From NCBI GenBank assembly GCA_023079485.1, contig CM041084.1, forward strand, positions 18,690,609 through 18,754,608: a DNA stretch of 64,000 bases, read 5' to 3'. The notes under the pieces are model-generated. The model did not search any database. It was not told where the DNA came from and saw only the letters and a list, made by a program, of their open reading frames with translations. Below are positions 14,661 to 27,377 of this stretch, piece by piece (positions within the stretch are counted from its first letter, which is position 1; the number at the start of each line of letters is the position of its first letter). The translations under genes were made by a program, and so were the position numbers. The stretch is from Archilochus colubris (lineage: Eukaryota; Chordata; Aves; Apodiformes; Trochilidae).

Positions 14661-14842
14661 TCCCCTACCAAACCAAAATGGCTCTGTATATTAATTTACT
14701 GTCTTTCTGCCTAGCTGCTATCCAGTGAATTACTAGTAATTGACCATTTTCCATATTCTGACTCCCATTATTTGATCCTCTGAAGATCAGTTTTTCGTAA
14801 TTTTTCATATTATTGTTTTCATATTATTTTTTTCTCAAAAAG

Positions 14843-15579
14843 TCCTGGACAGACTGGAGAGTTGGGCTGATTCCAACGGGATGAGGTTCAACAAGGCCAA
14901 GTGCCGGGTCCTGCACTTTGGCCACAACAACCCCATGCAGCGCTACAGGCTGGGGACAGAGTGGTTGGAGAGCAGCCAGGCAGAAAGGGACCCGGGAGTC
15001 TGGATCGACAGGAAGCTGAACATGAGCCAGCAGTGTGCCCAGGTGGCCAAGAAGGCCAATGGCATCCTGGCCTGTATCAGGAACAGCGTGGCCAGCAGGT
15101 CCAAGGAAGTGATTCTGCCCCTGTAGTCAGCTCTGATGAGGCCGCATCTCGAGTACTGTGTCCAGTTCTGGGCCCCTCAGTTCAGGAAGGATACCGAGGT
15201 CCTGGAGCAGGTCCAAAGGAGGGCAACCAGGCTGGTGAAGGGACTCCAGCACAAGTCCTATAAGGTGAGGCTGAGGGAGCTGGGGCTGTTCAGCCTGGAG
15301 AAGAGGAGGCTCAGGGGAGACCTCATCGCTCTATACAACTACTTTAAAGGAGGTTGTAGCCAGGTGGGGGTTGGTCTCTTTTGCCAAACGACTTTCAACA
15401 AGACAAGAGGGCACGGTCTTAAGTTGTGCCAGGGGAAGTTTAGGTTAGATATTAGAAAGAATTTCTTTACGGAAAGAGTGATCAGGCATTGGAATGGGCT
15501 GCCCAGGGAAGTAGTGGATTCTCCGTCCCTGGAGATATTTAAAAAGAGACTGGATGTGGCACTCAGTGCCATGGTCTAG
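14843..15579 (+). pseudogene. CR1 reverse transcriptase C-terminal remnant
   Basis: One frame runs from the truncation point to the natural CR1 stop at 15577-15579, about 245 codons. It includes [77 protein letters not shown] and the terminal [15 protein letters not shown]. It is broken once, by a TAG at 15124-15126 where the sister copy at 24 kb has TAC (Tyr). The catalytic FADD motif lies upstream of the truncation and is absent, so the fragment cannot encode an active enzyme. Confidence 0.93.
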
Positions 15580-15663
15580 CAACTGCAACGGTGGTTCAAG
15601 GGTTGGACTTGATGATCTCTGAGGTCCCTTCCAACCCAGCCAATTCTATGATTCTATGATTCT
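14843..15663 (+). mobile_element. CR1 LINE, young 5'-truncated copy with intact 3' end
   Basis: Starts abruptly at CCTGGACAGACTGG inside the RT domain and runs to a perfect 3' end, where ATTCTATG-type 8-bp units repeat at about 15643-15663. The sequence is very similar to the copy at 24018-25119 over their shared length. It is GC-rich compared with its surroundings, which, with the low divergence, marks it as a recent insertion. 5' truncation is the normal outcome of CR1 target-primed reverse transcription. CR1 elements usually lack target-site duplications, and none is evident. Confidence 0.96.
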
Positions 15664-17611
15664 CTCTTTTTGTGCTCAGCCAACAGTCATGTGTATCCAG
15701 TGACACTTTCTTTTACCTACTGCTTCAGTGCTGGTGTTTTTTAAATCTGATGATCAGACCCTCCCCTGTGTTTCCTTCCCCGCCGATCTTTCTGATTGCG
15801 GTTGTGAGGGCATAATTTTCTCTGCTCTGCAGTTGCTGTAGTTGTGATTTCTAACCTAATAGGTATCTCATGAGATTTTCAAAGAGTTTAGTAGGCTCTG
15901 AATGGTAGGCCCACGGAATGCTGAATCATTTTCCCTGAACCATAATAAAGTGTCACTTTTTGTTGCTTTTACCTGTTGTCCCCCTCATTTTTTTCCCTTT
16001 GTCACTTGATATTTATGAAACTCTGTGTATGCCTGTGTATATATGTATTTTATTTTCTGGGCCTAGCTGCCTTAATTTTTCCCCTGACTTTATTTTTCTT
16101 TTTTCTTACTGAGTACTATGGTGGCACTGTTTGTGTGCTGCCATTAATGTTGCATCTCCCAGCTGCTGGCTTTTGTGTCTTTGCCATTTTCCACCTGCAG
16201 AAGTCAGACTCTTTGCTCAGAGCTGTTGGCCTGTGGTTAAAAAAAATATTGAGCCAACAAAAAACAACTAAAAAATGTTATAAAGTCTTTACACAGCAGT
16301 GAATGGCCACCTTGCTTAGGATTTGTGTCACTGAAAAATCCAAGTAGGTCAAGTTTGCAATTCCAAGCAGGAGTTTTCTGATAATCTTTGAATAAAACTT
16401 ATCTTGTTTCCATGTTAACTTCTAAGTGGGAAGTTCTTTAGATCTGATTTTGTGCACTTAAATTATGAAAAGCACTCTACATTCCTCGGCTCAGCTAAAA
16501 GGGAGTCAGTGGGGAGCCCTCCAATTGCATAGGAACATATTTAGTCTGATTCTGTTTGTTTTAAATATCTTTTAGCTAAATCAAACACAAAATGTAACAC
16601 TTGGGCACCATACGGATTCATGATGTTTATGAGAGGTATTACGAGGGATATGAGATCCATAAATCAGAGAGTGGTTCCCATTGATCTCTAAGTGTATTCT
16701 CTTTCCTAGTGACAGAGACAAATAGTCATACTCTGATTTCTTGACATTTCAGGGCAGACTGAATGATAGAAAGCGCAAGAGACTTCCTTGTACTTTGTTT
16801 TCATTAAATGCTGTGTGTTTCTTAAAGCCCATCCTGTCCTCTTTTCTTCTGGACAGAAAACCCATTTTACATTTATTTTCTGTCACTTTGTCTTTTAATA
16901 GTGCATTGACAAGCAAGGAAAGAGTTTATGCTCTTTTCTCCAGACACTCTCTTCCACTTTCCTCACTTATGAAACAGTATTTTTGAGGCCCTGCCTTTCC
17001 TTAGCATCCTCTTCTTTTTGAGTGCTCTCAATTCAGATTGTTCTGCCTCTCAATGAAAGGTTGTTTTTCTAATCTGTGTGAAATCTGTCTTTTAAAACCA
17101 GATAAAGCTCAAATTGAACTGATCAACTCAAATGAAAGGCAATGGAAGGCACAAAACTGCTTTAACTCAAAACATTTAGCTAAGGCTAATATGGATTAGG
17201 TCACATTTGACAAGAGTGTATATCTCTGAGTTCCATCCATTAGCTGGGTCCATGCTTTCAGACTCATGGAAAAAAATAAATAGAAAAGTAATTGATAGAA
17301 CTTAAAGTTACAATAATGAACAAAGACAAGAGATAATTTTGCATTCACTGTTCTGGCAGCATTTTGTTTTACTTTCTTCTGTATCCCTTTTCTGTCTCAG
17401 CAGAGGTCAATAAATACAAAGTTATGAAACTTTGCTCTTTTGTTTGTAAAAGGTCTGTAATCCATATTCAAAGCACAGTATAAGTGAAGAAGTCTTGCAA
17501 TTTAATAGATAATTGTTTTAACTCATCACTGTCTTAGTCTTTGTATTATTGCTTATTTCTAATGTTTTGTCCTTTGCTGTCACGTTGGGTGCATGTCAGA
17601 GGGAATTCAGT
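15664..17611. other. Intronic sequence without recognised features
   Basis: AT-rich, T-rich on the + strand. Open frames of 80-108 codons at 15976 and 16741 resemble no known family and lack splice context. No repeat family recognised. Confidence 0.5.
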
Positions 17612-18080
17612 GTTATACAGATACAGAATCAAAATGGTTAGGATTGAAAGGAACCTTACAAATCATCAAGATCCACCCCCTCTGCATTTGCAGGGACACC
17701 TCCCACTAGACCAGGTTGCAGAAGGCCACATCCAACCTGGCCTTAAGCACTTCCAGGAATTGGGGCATCAACAACCTCCCTAGGAAATCTATTCCAGTAT
17801 CCTGCCACCCTCATGGTGAAGAATTTTTTCGTAATAGCTAACCTAAATCTACCCTCTTTCAGCTTAAAACCATTATCCCTTGTCCCATCACTATCCTCTC
17901 TGGTAAGTTTCTCCCCAGCTTTCCAGGCCCTGTCATGTACTGGAAGGCCATGATAAGGTCTCCCTAGACCATTCTCTTCTCCAGACTGAGTGTCCCAAAC
18001 TCTGTCAGGCTGTCTTCATAGCAGAGGTGCTCCAGCCCTCTGATCATCTTTGTGGCTCTCCTCAGGCTTTGCTTGCCTTT
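17612..18080 (-). mobile_element. CR1 LINE fragment, 3' end and RT C-terminus
   Basis: On the + strand it begins with a decayed CR1 tail (CAGAATCAAAATGGTTAGGA), then GGGACACCTCCCACTAGACC, then CCAACCTGGCCTTAAGCACT, TAGCTAACCTAAATCTACCC and AAAACCATTATCCCTTGTCC. These are the reverse complement of the CR1 3' region. It extends into the RT C-terminus near 18050 (GTGGCTCTCCTCAGG). It is more diverged than the 14-29 kb young group and is a different CR1 subfamily. Confidence 0.92.
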
Positions 18081-18795
18081 CTTCAGGCAGTAATCTACAA
18101 GAGGGACTGCAGTGAGAAGTCTTAAAAGGCTTTGCCTTCCTTCATCAGAGCTCAGCTGTTAGTGGTATGCAAAGACATGGGAAGTTATACTGTGTTCCCA
18201 TCCCAGTGTTTCTTGGAGCTATTTGGGACTGCATTGCAGTCACATACAGCAGACAGTCCCCTTTCATCAACAACCCAGTTGTTCACTTTCTTTCTATTCC
18301 AGTGACAGCCCCTGCTGCTCGTAGGCATTGGGACCAGCTGCTTCTTGGTCTGGGTCACCTTTGGTTCTTTCAAAGGCAATTGTGGCTCTAGTGCTTTTGG
18401 ACTGGTAGAGATGTCAAAGGAGTATTTTGTAGTAGATGTGTGTGCATGTGTGTAACAGTGACAGTGTAAGAAAGAAATGGGGCATGAACAGGGCATGAAG
18501 AAGGAGAGGCTAGGTTGTGCAGTATCAGGGTAATAGTGACATGTGAGAGCATTAGTTAATACAGCCTGGGAAAACAGAAAAAATGGCTCTTACTTTCTAA
18601 AGGACCTTGCAAACACTTTCTTGCATGCCCTGTTCGGTGCTCGGTCTAAGATTTTACCAGCTCATCTCTGTGTACTGACAGGATTCCTGCTGAGGGCTAT
18701 GAGCTAATGCATGAATGCATGAGTACCTCGTAGCATATTTACTGAACTTGATTTTCATTACATAAAACCTGTTTTGTTCAACTTCACTCTACCTG

Positions 18796-18864
18796 GGAGG
18801 GTTGAATCGTATGCTTATGCACCTTTAAGGTCCTTTCCAACCCAAACCATTATCTGATTCTATA
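18796..18864 (+). mobile_element. Short CR1 LINE 3' tail
   Basis: GAGGGTTGAATCG followed by ACCTTTAAGGTCCTTTCCAA, CCCAAACCATTATC and TGATTCTAT is a diverged CR1 3' terminus in + orientation. Only about 70 bases remain, so this is an extreme 5' truncation. Confidence 0.85.
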
Positions 18865-19204
18865 TACTTAATGTATAAATACATACATGGATAAATTCTC
18901 CCTGATAAATTCTTCATGCTCAGCCTGGTTGTTGCATGCCTATCTTTGATGAAACCCAGGGATACCCCTGCTGAGGTCTGCATGGGCACAGTGCATTTTG
19001 TATTCTGATAAAAATTTATTTTTTGAGCATGCTGGGGTAGAGTGGTAGCAGGTATATTTTGTCTACTTAGGTCAAGTGGGAAATAAGATATTACCAAAGT
19101 TCTGAAGTTGTGCTGGGTATGGACCCCACTATTTATGACATAAGAACCACCCCAATTCAAAGATACCTGAACAGAACTGTACAAATATGAATAGAAGCTG
19201 TCAT

Positions 19205-19850
19205 AAGATCATGGCAAGTCAGACTGAGAAAACCCCAGGAAGTCCTGCTCAAAGGAGTCAGCTGTGACAAGCTTGAACACATCCAAGGATGGAGCCTGTG
19301 TAACTTCTTTGGGTAGTCTTTTCCACTACCTAACTGTACCTCATGGTGGAAGAGTTTCTTCTTATATCCACTTTGAACCTTTTTTGTTTCAATTCATGCC
19401 CATTGTCTATTGTGTTTCTGCAAGGCACCGTTGTGAAGAACCTGGGTCCCTGTTCTTGATACTCCTTGCAGGAATTCTCCAATAGCTTGCAAGTGTTGGA
19501 AGGTTGCTGTTAGGTCCCTTCAAAATCATTGCCTCCCCAGGCTGAACAAGCCCTGTGTCTTTAGCCTTTGCTCACAGGACAAGTGCTCCAGCCACCTGAC
19601 CATCTTGATGTAGCACTTGTTGATCTAACTCCTGTTTATTGAGCCTTCAGGTATTGGAAGTCCAGCTCTGGATGCAATATTGTAGGTGTGATCTAATGAA
19701 TGCTTGGTAGATGGGGTAATTGCTTCCCTCAATCTGCTAGCTGTGTAACTTCTAATAAAGCCCCAGGCATCCTCCTGGGAGGTGTATTGTCCCATGCAGG
19801 GTGTGAGGGCTAAGGATATCAAAACCAGGGTGTTTTGAACTGCAGCTTGC
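19205..19850 (-). mobile_element. CR1 LINE fragment, old, 3' end plus RT C-terminal part
   Basis: Minus-oriented CR1. ACATCCAAGGATGGAGCCTG and GGTAGTCTTTTCCACTACCT correspond to the 3' untranslated region, and AGGCTGAACAAGCCC to the end of the RT frame. TTGGAAGTCCAGCTCTGG, ATTGTAGGTGTGATCTAATG and CTTCCCTCAATCTGCTAGCT match the reverse complement of the RT block around EYCVQFWAP. Divergence is high, with several small deletions. The outer limits are approximate. Confidence 0.85.
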
Positions 19851-21039
19851 ATTGTCATGCAAGAAGCAGGAGGCAGATGGCTGAGCCTTCCTCTCTAGTA
19901 GTAATCAGTATGCCACTGGTATGTCTCTCTCTGCCTCCATCTGTTGTCAGGCTGCTGGTGGAGTAACCTATGGTGGGACATATGCAAGGCTATCATTGTA
20001 TGCAGCACCACATAGAGAGAACTGTACACATGCTTAGTTGTGCTGCTGGCCCTTTTTGGAAGAATTATTGTTGGAAACAGGAACCCTCTTCTGGCATGTG
20101 AGAGTCCTTGGTTGTTTGTTGTTTCCTTCATGATGCTTTCAGACAAGAAGCCATAGGCAAAATTTTAAGGGTAGAGATTTAAGTAGTGGCCAACAACAGA
20201 AAAAGGGGACAAGAAGTGAAAGGCACAGAGAGAGTTTGAATTGTGTTTCCCTGTGAGGAGCATTGCTGGCCACTGGTGTCATCTTCACACCACTACTGTT
20301 TTTTCTTTATTATGAGCATTGGTAGGTTTTGCTCATTTACCTTAACAGTGACAAGAAATTAACGACTAGACCAAAAATTGACTTTTTAAATATTAAATGT
20401 ATTCCTTCTTATGGAAGTTTTTCCTTCTTCTAACCACTAATAGAAAAACAGGGACCCTATTTTCACTTTTCATCCTGCCATCCGAGAACTAAGTTGTCAG
20501 CATCTCAGAAAGCCCAGGAGTTGTGAATAGGAGGGTAGATACCTACAGCTGTCCCTGAAAGGTGCGTCATTGTTACTGTAGTGTCTGCTGGTTTATCTGT
20601 TGTTTATATGAGTAAATTGGACAATCTGATAACTTTGAAGTGCGTTGTATCATCATCACACATGTAAAGTCAAACCATACACATTTGCATAAACGAATGG
20701 AAATTCTGAGAATGAGTCATGAGTCTATCCTTCAAATGGAGTTCTGGATTATTTGGGGTTTGCAATGGGCAATGAAATGAGGATTACACAGAAGGGAACA
20801 CTGAATTATTCTTTAAGTTATGAAGAAAGAGGAATTTTTCTACCATTCCCATAAAACAGTCAATGAGGATGAAAAAGCAAAAACATTACCTTTCCTGTTT
20901 TATGAAAAAGCCCATAAAGAAGAAAAAAAGGGATTAATTTGGAAATATTGATGAAAAGTATTTCATTGTTAATGCTTTTCATTCTGTAAGGAAGATTAGC
21001 TTTATACAGACATTTCTAATCTATGTGTGTGGTTTTGTA
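19851..21039. other. Intronic sequence without recognised features
   Basis: Lies between two old CR1 copies. It may include further decayed flank of either, but I recognise nothing specific. Confidence 0.5.
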
Positions 21040-21770
21040 TGCCTGTTCATCGCAAATTTAATATGGCTTTTGACAGTCTCCTGTAACATAGCTGTGGAGA
21101 AAGTGATGAGGTATGAGTTACATAAATGGACACTGAGGTCAATTGAAAACTGGATCAACTGCCAGGCTCAGAGGGTTGGGGTCAGTGCCACAAAGTCCTG
21201 CTGGTGATCAATAACTGGTGGTGTACCCAAAGAGATGATCCTGGGTCCAGTATTATTTAATGCCCCCATTAAGGACCTGGATGATGGGACAGAGTGCACC
21301 CTGAGCAAGTTTGCAGAAATCTGGCAAGACTGGCAAATAGACCAGAGGGTTGTACTGCCACCCAGAGGGACCTGGACAGGCTTGGGAGATGGGCTACCAG
21401 GATTCTTGTGAAGCACAATGAAGGGAAATGTCAAGTACTGCCCCTGGGGAGGAAACTGTCAGCCATCAGCCTCCTGGGCTGTGCTGCAGAAGTGTTGCCA
21501 GGATACCAAGGGAGGTGATTTTTTCCCTCTGCTTAGCCCTGGTAGGACATATCTGGAGTGGAGTACTGGGACATACTGGAGTGAAGCAGAGGGCCCCAAA
21601 TACAGACATGAAGGTGACCTTCCAGTGTGGGGGTAGTTGAACACAGCCATGGGTTACCAGAGGGGTTGTGGAGTCTCTGTTCTTGGAGATACTCAGAAGA
21701 GGAGTGGGTACAGTCCTGAGCAATCTGCTCTCAGTGACTGCTCTGTGACCCTTCCATTTTGTGATTTAGT
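21040..21770 (+). mobile_element. CR1 LINE fragment, old, RT core to 3' end with internal deletions
   Basis: GCTTTTGACAGTCTCCTGTA is the CR1 'AFDTVSH' region. AATTGAAAACTGGATCAACT, GGTGGTGTACCCAAAGAGAT (the SGVPQGS block) and ATCCTGGGTCCAGTATTATT (ILGPVLF) follow. The catalytic FADD motif is destroyed: AGTTTGCAGAAATCTGG stands where GCAGATGAT is expected. Between about 21450 and 21620 RT segments are joined with deletions. The 3' part (GTTGTGGAGTCTCTGTTCTT then GGAGATACTCAGAAG) runs to CCATTTTGTGATT at about 21770. Confidence 0.9.
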
Positions 21771-24017
21771 AACATAGAGGCAAGAAGGTTTTCAGAAGCC
21801 ACACAGAAGAACTTTTGCTGTTAAAGTGTTAGAGAAGTTGTTGAAGTTTCTCTGTGTGAGCTAGAGAGGCTGGTAGTCCAGTGGGACAGCAAGTCTACTT
21901 CTGACTCCTTTGCTTCATCTGTGCGTTAAAGATTGGTTGGAAACTTAGCTGACTGCTCTGTTAAATTGCCAAAATGGTGCCATGCATACTAGATTTAGCC
22001 TGTGTGTTTTTAATAACAGCCAGATAATTAAGCATGCCCTTGTTATTTTTTTTTATTCCACAAAGTTATGTTTCATGAAATTTTCTTTTTCTGCATACAT
22101 TTTTTGGACTCCACCATAGCCTTTCACCATTTGGATCTCAGTGAAGCTTTGGGTGTTCATCAAGTATGGGTTGTGGGCAACTGTCATCTAGATATTTTAG
22201 TTTTCACTGGATAACATATTTAGCAAATTACGCTATGATATGCAGAGTTTTTTTCCATATATTTTTCTTCGCCAATGCTCTGCTTTTCAGATGCTTCAAG
22301 CTTTCTCAGCTGAGGTCTTCCCCATATTGATTTAAGTAAAAGTGATGGTGTTAAACACCTTGGAAATCTTCATCTGTGGGTTTTCATGAAAATGCCAATT
22401 GACCTCCATCATCTAAAGGCTCATGTGTACTGGGACAGGATAGATAGATAAATAGATAAAGGAGCATGGCACAACTGAGCTTTTTTGCAGACTTAAACAG
22501 TGCTCAAGTTTTAAATGTGCTCTCAGGTTTTGTAGTTCTAAGCAGATGCTTAAGAGATGCTTTAAGCACTGAGAAATGCTTTAGTTTGAATGTTGAAACT
22601 TTTTATTTTGTACATTCATTCTTGTGTTAAAAGTTATTTGTGGAAGGGACTCTATGCTCTTGTCTTGTGGTAGACTTATTTCAGTGTAAACATCCATATG
22701 AAGACCCTAGGAATAATCTCAATGCAAGTAAAGAAGTAGGATTATATACCAAGAGACATGTGCATCACAGTTCAATTTTAGCAGAAGGCATATGGCTCTT
22801 TAAGCTCTTTAAGCTTTAAAATATTATTTTAGTTTCTGAAAGACAGAAAATACAGGATTTTTTAAACTTATAATATTTTATAATGTAAATTACAACAGTT
22901 CTGTAGAGGAAGCCATGTGCTTTACCAGTGATTTGATATGAGTTGGCTGGCACTCAGGTGATTTTACTTACCCAACTGCTTCAGAGGCTTACAGGCTTCT
23001 TCCTCACTAAGTTGTGAGAAATTGGTGGAAATATACATCTTGTTGCTATGAACATACATGGTTGGCTGGCTCACTGTGTGCAAAGGTTATCAGTAAGTCT
23101 GTAGGGAAAAAAATTAAAATCTAACTCCCACTAGAAAAGTTAGTGATTCTGTGGAAATTGAGTTAAAGTTGCATATAAATAATGAAATAATTTCCTTATT
23201 ACATTTTCTTTGATTTTTATAAAATAAGTTAGTAATAATCTGTTTGTAATTGGAATAAAATTTGGAGAGCAATTAATTAGCACTGTAAGGAAATAGCAGA
23301 ACAAAACACATTTTTGTAAAAAAAAAAAATTACTACCTGAAATAAACTCAATTTAAAGGAATCTCAGTCATCTTGCAGCCTAATTTCTTAGGTGGACCAC
23401 TTAATGCCTTGACTTTCTTTAATGCTAAGAGGGAAAAGAGGTGGTATTGAGCATGCACTTATAGTACAAATAAGTTTTTCAACCGTGAAGCTGGTTTTAG
23501 GTGTTCATGTAGAAGTTTCAGCTATGAACATGTTTCTGTCAAGTCCTTGGGAGCTTCAATACAGCAGCTACAAATAGTTTGGTTTGCATTTCCTCTCCTC
23601 TTCTGTCTCTTACTCAAAGACATGGTTGGTTTTGTTCTGAATGGTTTCAGTTGTCCTCTGGCCATGGAAGATATGGCTGATGGGTTTGTGGGAATGTAGT
23701 AACAGGTGTCGAAGGGGCTCAGACAGTGACACTTGGTATCTGTTAGCAAAGATGGGAGAGCACAGCCTTTGAAGCAATCCTGATGGAGCATTTAATTAGC
23801 AATAGCAACTGTGCTTCAGTCTACTCAAAGTAATTAACAGGCCATGAGGAGCAGAGAGCATCATGTGTGCAGAAGTTCTGGAGGTATTTGCAGGGTATTA
23901 CTGTGGATATATTATGTGGTTCTTGCTTTTTCATGGTAATCTGTGTTTTGGTTTGATTACACAGATTTAGGATTTGGTACTTATAGATCAGATCTGTGAA
24001 GTGTGATCCTGAAAAAG
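21771..24017. other. Intronic sequence without recognised genes
   Basis: AT-rich. A GATA/AATA microsatellite lies at 22439-22460. No exon, RNA gene or CR1 seen. Confidence 0.5.
22439..22460. repeat. GATA microsatellite
   Basis: Imperfect tandem GATA units interrupted by AAATA. Confidence 0.8.
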
Positions 24018-25032
24018 CTGTCAGCCCGCAGCTTGGACAGGGGCATCTGTGCTGGGTTAGGAACTGGCTGGAGGGCCGGGCCCTGAGAGTGGTGCTGAAC
24101 GGGGCTGCATCCAGTTGGCAGCCAGTCACTAGTGGTGTCCCCCAGGGATCAGTGTTGGGCCCAACACTGTTATTCTGTTTAATATCTTTATTGATGATTT
24201 AGATGAGGGGATTGAGTCCATCATCAGCAAATTCGCAGATGACACTAAGCTGGGGGGGAGTGTGGATCAGCTGGAAGGTAGGAGGGCTCTGCAGAGGGAC
24301 CTGGACAGGCTGGAGAGTTGGGCTGATTCCAACGGGATGAGGTTCAACACGGCCAAGTGCTGGGTCCTGCACTTTGGCCACAACAACCCCATGCAGCGCT
24401 ACAGGCTGGGGTCAGAGTGGCTGGAGAGCAGCCAGACAGGGACCTGGGAGTCTGGATTGACAGGAAGCTGAACATGAGCCAGCAGTGTGCCCAAGTGGCC
24501 AAGAAAGCCAATGGCATCCTGGCCTGTATCAGGAACAGCGTGGCCAGCAGGTCCAAGGAAATGATACTGCCCCTGTACTCAGCCCTGGTGAGGCCACACC
24601 TCGAGTACTGTGTCCAGTTCTGGGCCCCTCAGTTCAGGAAGGATATCGACGTCCTAGAGTGGGTCCAAAGGAGGGCAACTAGGCTGGTCAAGGGACTCCA
24701 GCACAGACCCTATGAGGAGAGGCTGAGGGAACTGGGGCTGTCCAGCCTGGAGAAGAGGAGGCTCAGGGGAGACCTCATCACTCTCTACAACTACCTGAAA
24801 GGAGGGGGTAGCCAGGTGGGGGGCTGGCCTCTTTTCCCAAACGACTTTCAACAAGACAAGAGGGCATGGTCTCAAGTTGTGCCAGGGGAAGTTCAGGTTA
24901 GATATTAGAAAGAATGTCTTTACGGAGAGAGTGATCAGGCATTGGAATGGGCTGCCCACTGAAGTAGTGGATTCTCCGTCCCTGGAGATATTTAAAAAGA
25001 GACTGGATGTGGCACTCAGTGCCATAGTCTAG
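24018..25032 (+). pseudogene. CR1 reverse transcriptase remnant with the FADD motif, frameshifted
   Basis: Contains [32 protein letters not shown], the catalytic Phe-Ala-Asp-Asp at 24232-24243 (FADDTKLGG), [34 protein letters not shown] and the terminal [12 protein letters not shown]. The natural stop is at 25030-25032. The frame breaks at least three times: near 24165-24190 just before FADD, near 24435-24440 (a short deletion relative to the 14.8-kb copy), and near 24830 in a G run. The endonuclease and N-terminal RT are absent. It is not functional. Confidence 0.92.
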
Positions 25033-25119
25033 CAACCGCAACGGTGGTTCAAGGGTTGGACTTGATGATCTCTGCTGTCCCTTCCAACCCAGCCAGTTCT
25101 ATGATTCTATGATTCTATA
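24018..25119 (+). mobile_element. CR1 LINE, longest young copy in the window
   Basis: About 1.1 kb, from the middle of the RT domain (TGTGCTGGGTTAGGAACTGG encodes LCWVRNW) to a perfect 3' end with ATTCTATG-type repeats at about 25098-25119. It shares very high identity with the copies at 14843, 27378 and 29205 and belongs to the same subfamily. It is 5'-truncated like most CR1 copies. Confidence 0.96.
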
Positions 25120-27377
25120 CCTTGCACCACAGCTGCTGTCATTGTTAGGAGCCTATGAAGTGTTATACAAAACTGTATTAAATGAATTTAATTAAAGTGC
25201 ATTGAATTTTTCCAGGTATTTAAATTAAAAATTGCAGTATTTTTTCTCTTATGTTTTCTTATCCTTTCAGTAGATTAGGCCAAAGTAGGCTTTCCTGAGA
25301 GTAGTATTCATCTGCAATCAAAAGCTGGATGGATTATCCAGTGATTTTTGTGTGGGTAAATGTGCTGTAATCATATAAAGTCTTATATGCTATGCTAGCA
25401 TGATATACCATTTTTTTCTTGTTCTATTAATACTAATTTTATACAAATATATACATTATACATTAAAGGAGACTTCAGCTGCATAGATAACATAGCTGCT
25501 TAAAACTGACAATATTTGAACAAGCAAGTAGTAAAATTTTGAAATTATTAAAAATATTATGCTTAATGTAAAAATACCAACCCATACTTTCTCAAGCTAC
25601 TTCTTCTCAGTCATAACTGATTTTAAATTTGTACTGTGTGAAAAAACTTGGAAACCCTTCCAAAGAGGAAATAATATCTATATAAATAAAATATTAAAAT
25701 GGTGTTAATAACTGGTCAAGTTCTTTATTTTTGCATCTGAAAAAAAGGAAATAATGAATATTTTTTATCAACTGTGAATTTGTGTACAGTTTTATTTGCC
25801 AATCCTGTTAAAAATGTAAAAGCAGAATGGTGTCTCTGCCCTATTAATTTTGTCATGTAAAACTTGGCAAAAAAGCGGTTTCTCCTTTTTTTTTCCTCTA
25901 GTACACATGTAAACATAACTGTTTAATTTACTACTTTTGCTGTTAACTTGGAGTTGCTGATGTTGGCACAGTTTTGAAGGGCAAACGCTTAACTCCCTGC
26001 AATTACAGTTGAAGAAGTAGCAATATTAAGACATTGGAGACGAGTTGTTTCCATATCCCTTCTGCTCTCTTTCCTCAATATTTAATAGTGTCCAAATTAC
26101 TTAAGTTACAATATCTGAGGTCTGCTTCTACAATTAGTTGCAGAACTAGTCCCTCTGCAGGGAATACTGCATAATGTAGATGATTAAGCTCTCCAGCATG
26201 ACACCCAGAGATCCCCAGGAGATCAGTCAGCTATGTCTCAAGCTCAGTAGACTGATGACTTGGCAGATTCCTTTTGGCTTTTAGGGGTCTTAGATTTCCC
26301 ACCCTCTTAATAGTAATTTAAACAGTAGTTTTTTGAGGTCAAAGAAAGTATCATGTCTTACTAGCACTTATTTCTTTCTTCCAGGTGACTTTTTAGTGTC
26401 CCCTTGGTCCTATTTGCTTTGTCTTTGAATGAATGGATTGCCTAATACAACTTTGCAAAAGAAACAAAAAAAAGTGTACAGATTAAAAGTGGGTAAACGT
26501 ACACAGAAGAGTTAAGAAGTAAACAGTGTAGAAGCTGTGAGCTAGAAGAAAATCTAGTCTATATTAAGTTTTCCAGGTTTTGGGCTTATAACTAGTTTTC
26601 TCCCCTTACTTGCACTCCAGTTTCAATACAGCTGTGGTCTATTGTTACATGGCCTAATAGTTTTTTAATGAATGAGAATTTTGATTTTCAGTAGCAAATA
26701 TTCTTTCAGTCAATATTTTCTTAGAAGGTGAAGGCTTAATGCAAGCACTAAGCAGTAGATAATCACTCTTTCTGAATCTCTGATGTTATTATCATAGACT
26801 TTTTACATTAAAACATTAGAATGAAAGTTCTAATTCTTGCATTTGAAAAGGTGGCTGGCAAAAAGGCATTAATAGGAAGAATTTAAATTTTACTTCTCTT
26901 CTGCTTGTGGATGGACTTCAGTAGCAGAAATCTTTACATTTAGATGTCAGTTTAGATATTGCATTTTAATCCCCAGACTAAATGCTTCTGATTGCCTAGG
27001 AAGTTTTGCAGCTGCCTGACAAGTTCTCAACTGAGTTTGTGAGATGTGGTTATTACCAAGATTTTCTGAGCATGAGACAATGAATATCTGAAACTGGAGT
27101 GTTTTGGAGTACAGTGTTTTGACTTTGTCTTAAGTGTCAAACATTGGTGTGCTGTGGAGGACATTAATACCATTAATTACAGTGCATAGGAAAAATGAAT
27201 TCAGGGCTAGAACCATTTTCTTTATGTTCTTCATTTGAGTAGTTCTCTTATTTCCAGGCAGGAATGCAAAGTCTTTAATTTAAAATGGCTTTAATTTCTG
27301 TTGCTAGAAGGAGTCTAGACAATGTTAACTGACTGGATAGATGCTCCTGAGAGGATGAGAGTTTATGTAAAGTCTTT
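25120..27377. other. Intronic sequence without recognised features
   Basis: AT-rich segment between two young CR1 insertions. No exon or RNA gene seen. Confidence 0.5.

Larger units (their letters stand above)
4581..14842. other. Long intronic stretch without recognised genes or young repeats
   Basis: About 10 kb of AT-rich DNA. The segment 5800-5990 is locally richer in GC but contains no recognised domain. A CAAA tract is at about 12527-12545 and a 16-base A run at 14645-14660. Around 4840-4960 there is weak, unproven similarity to a decayed CR1 RT core on the minus strand. Open frames are short and do not resemble known proteins. Confidence 0.55.

Noticed and set aside
24654..25025. 123-codon minus-strand frame, and a similar antisense frame at 15339-15572
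   Set aside because: Both are antisense shadows of CR1 RT C-termini. The shared sequence ([13 protein letters not shown]) reflects the repeat, not a gene family.
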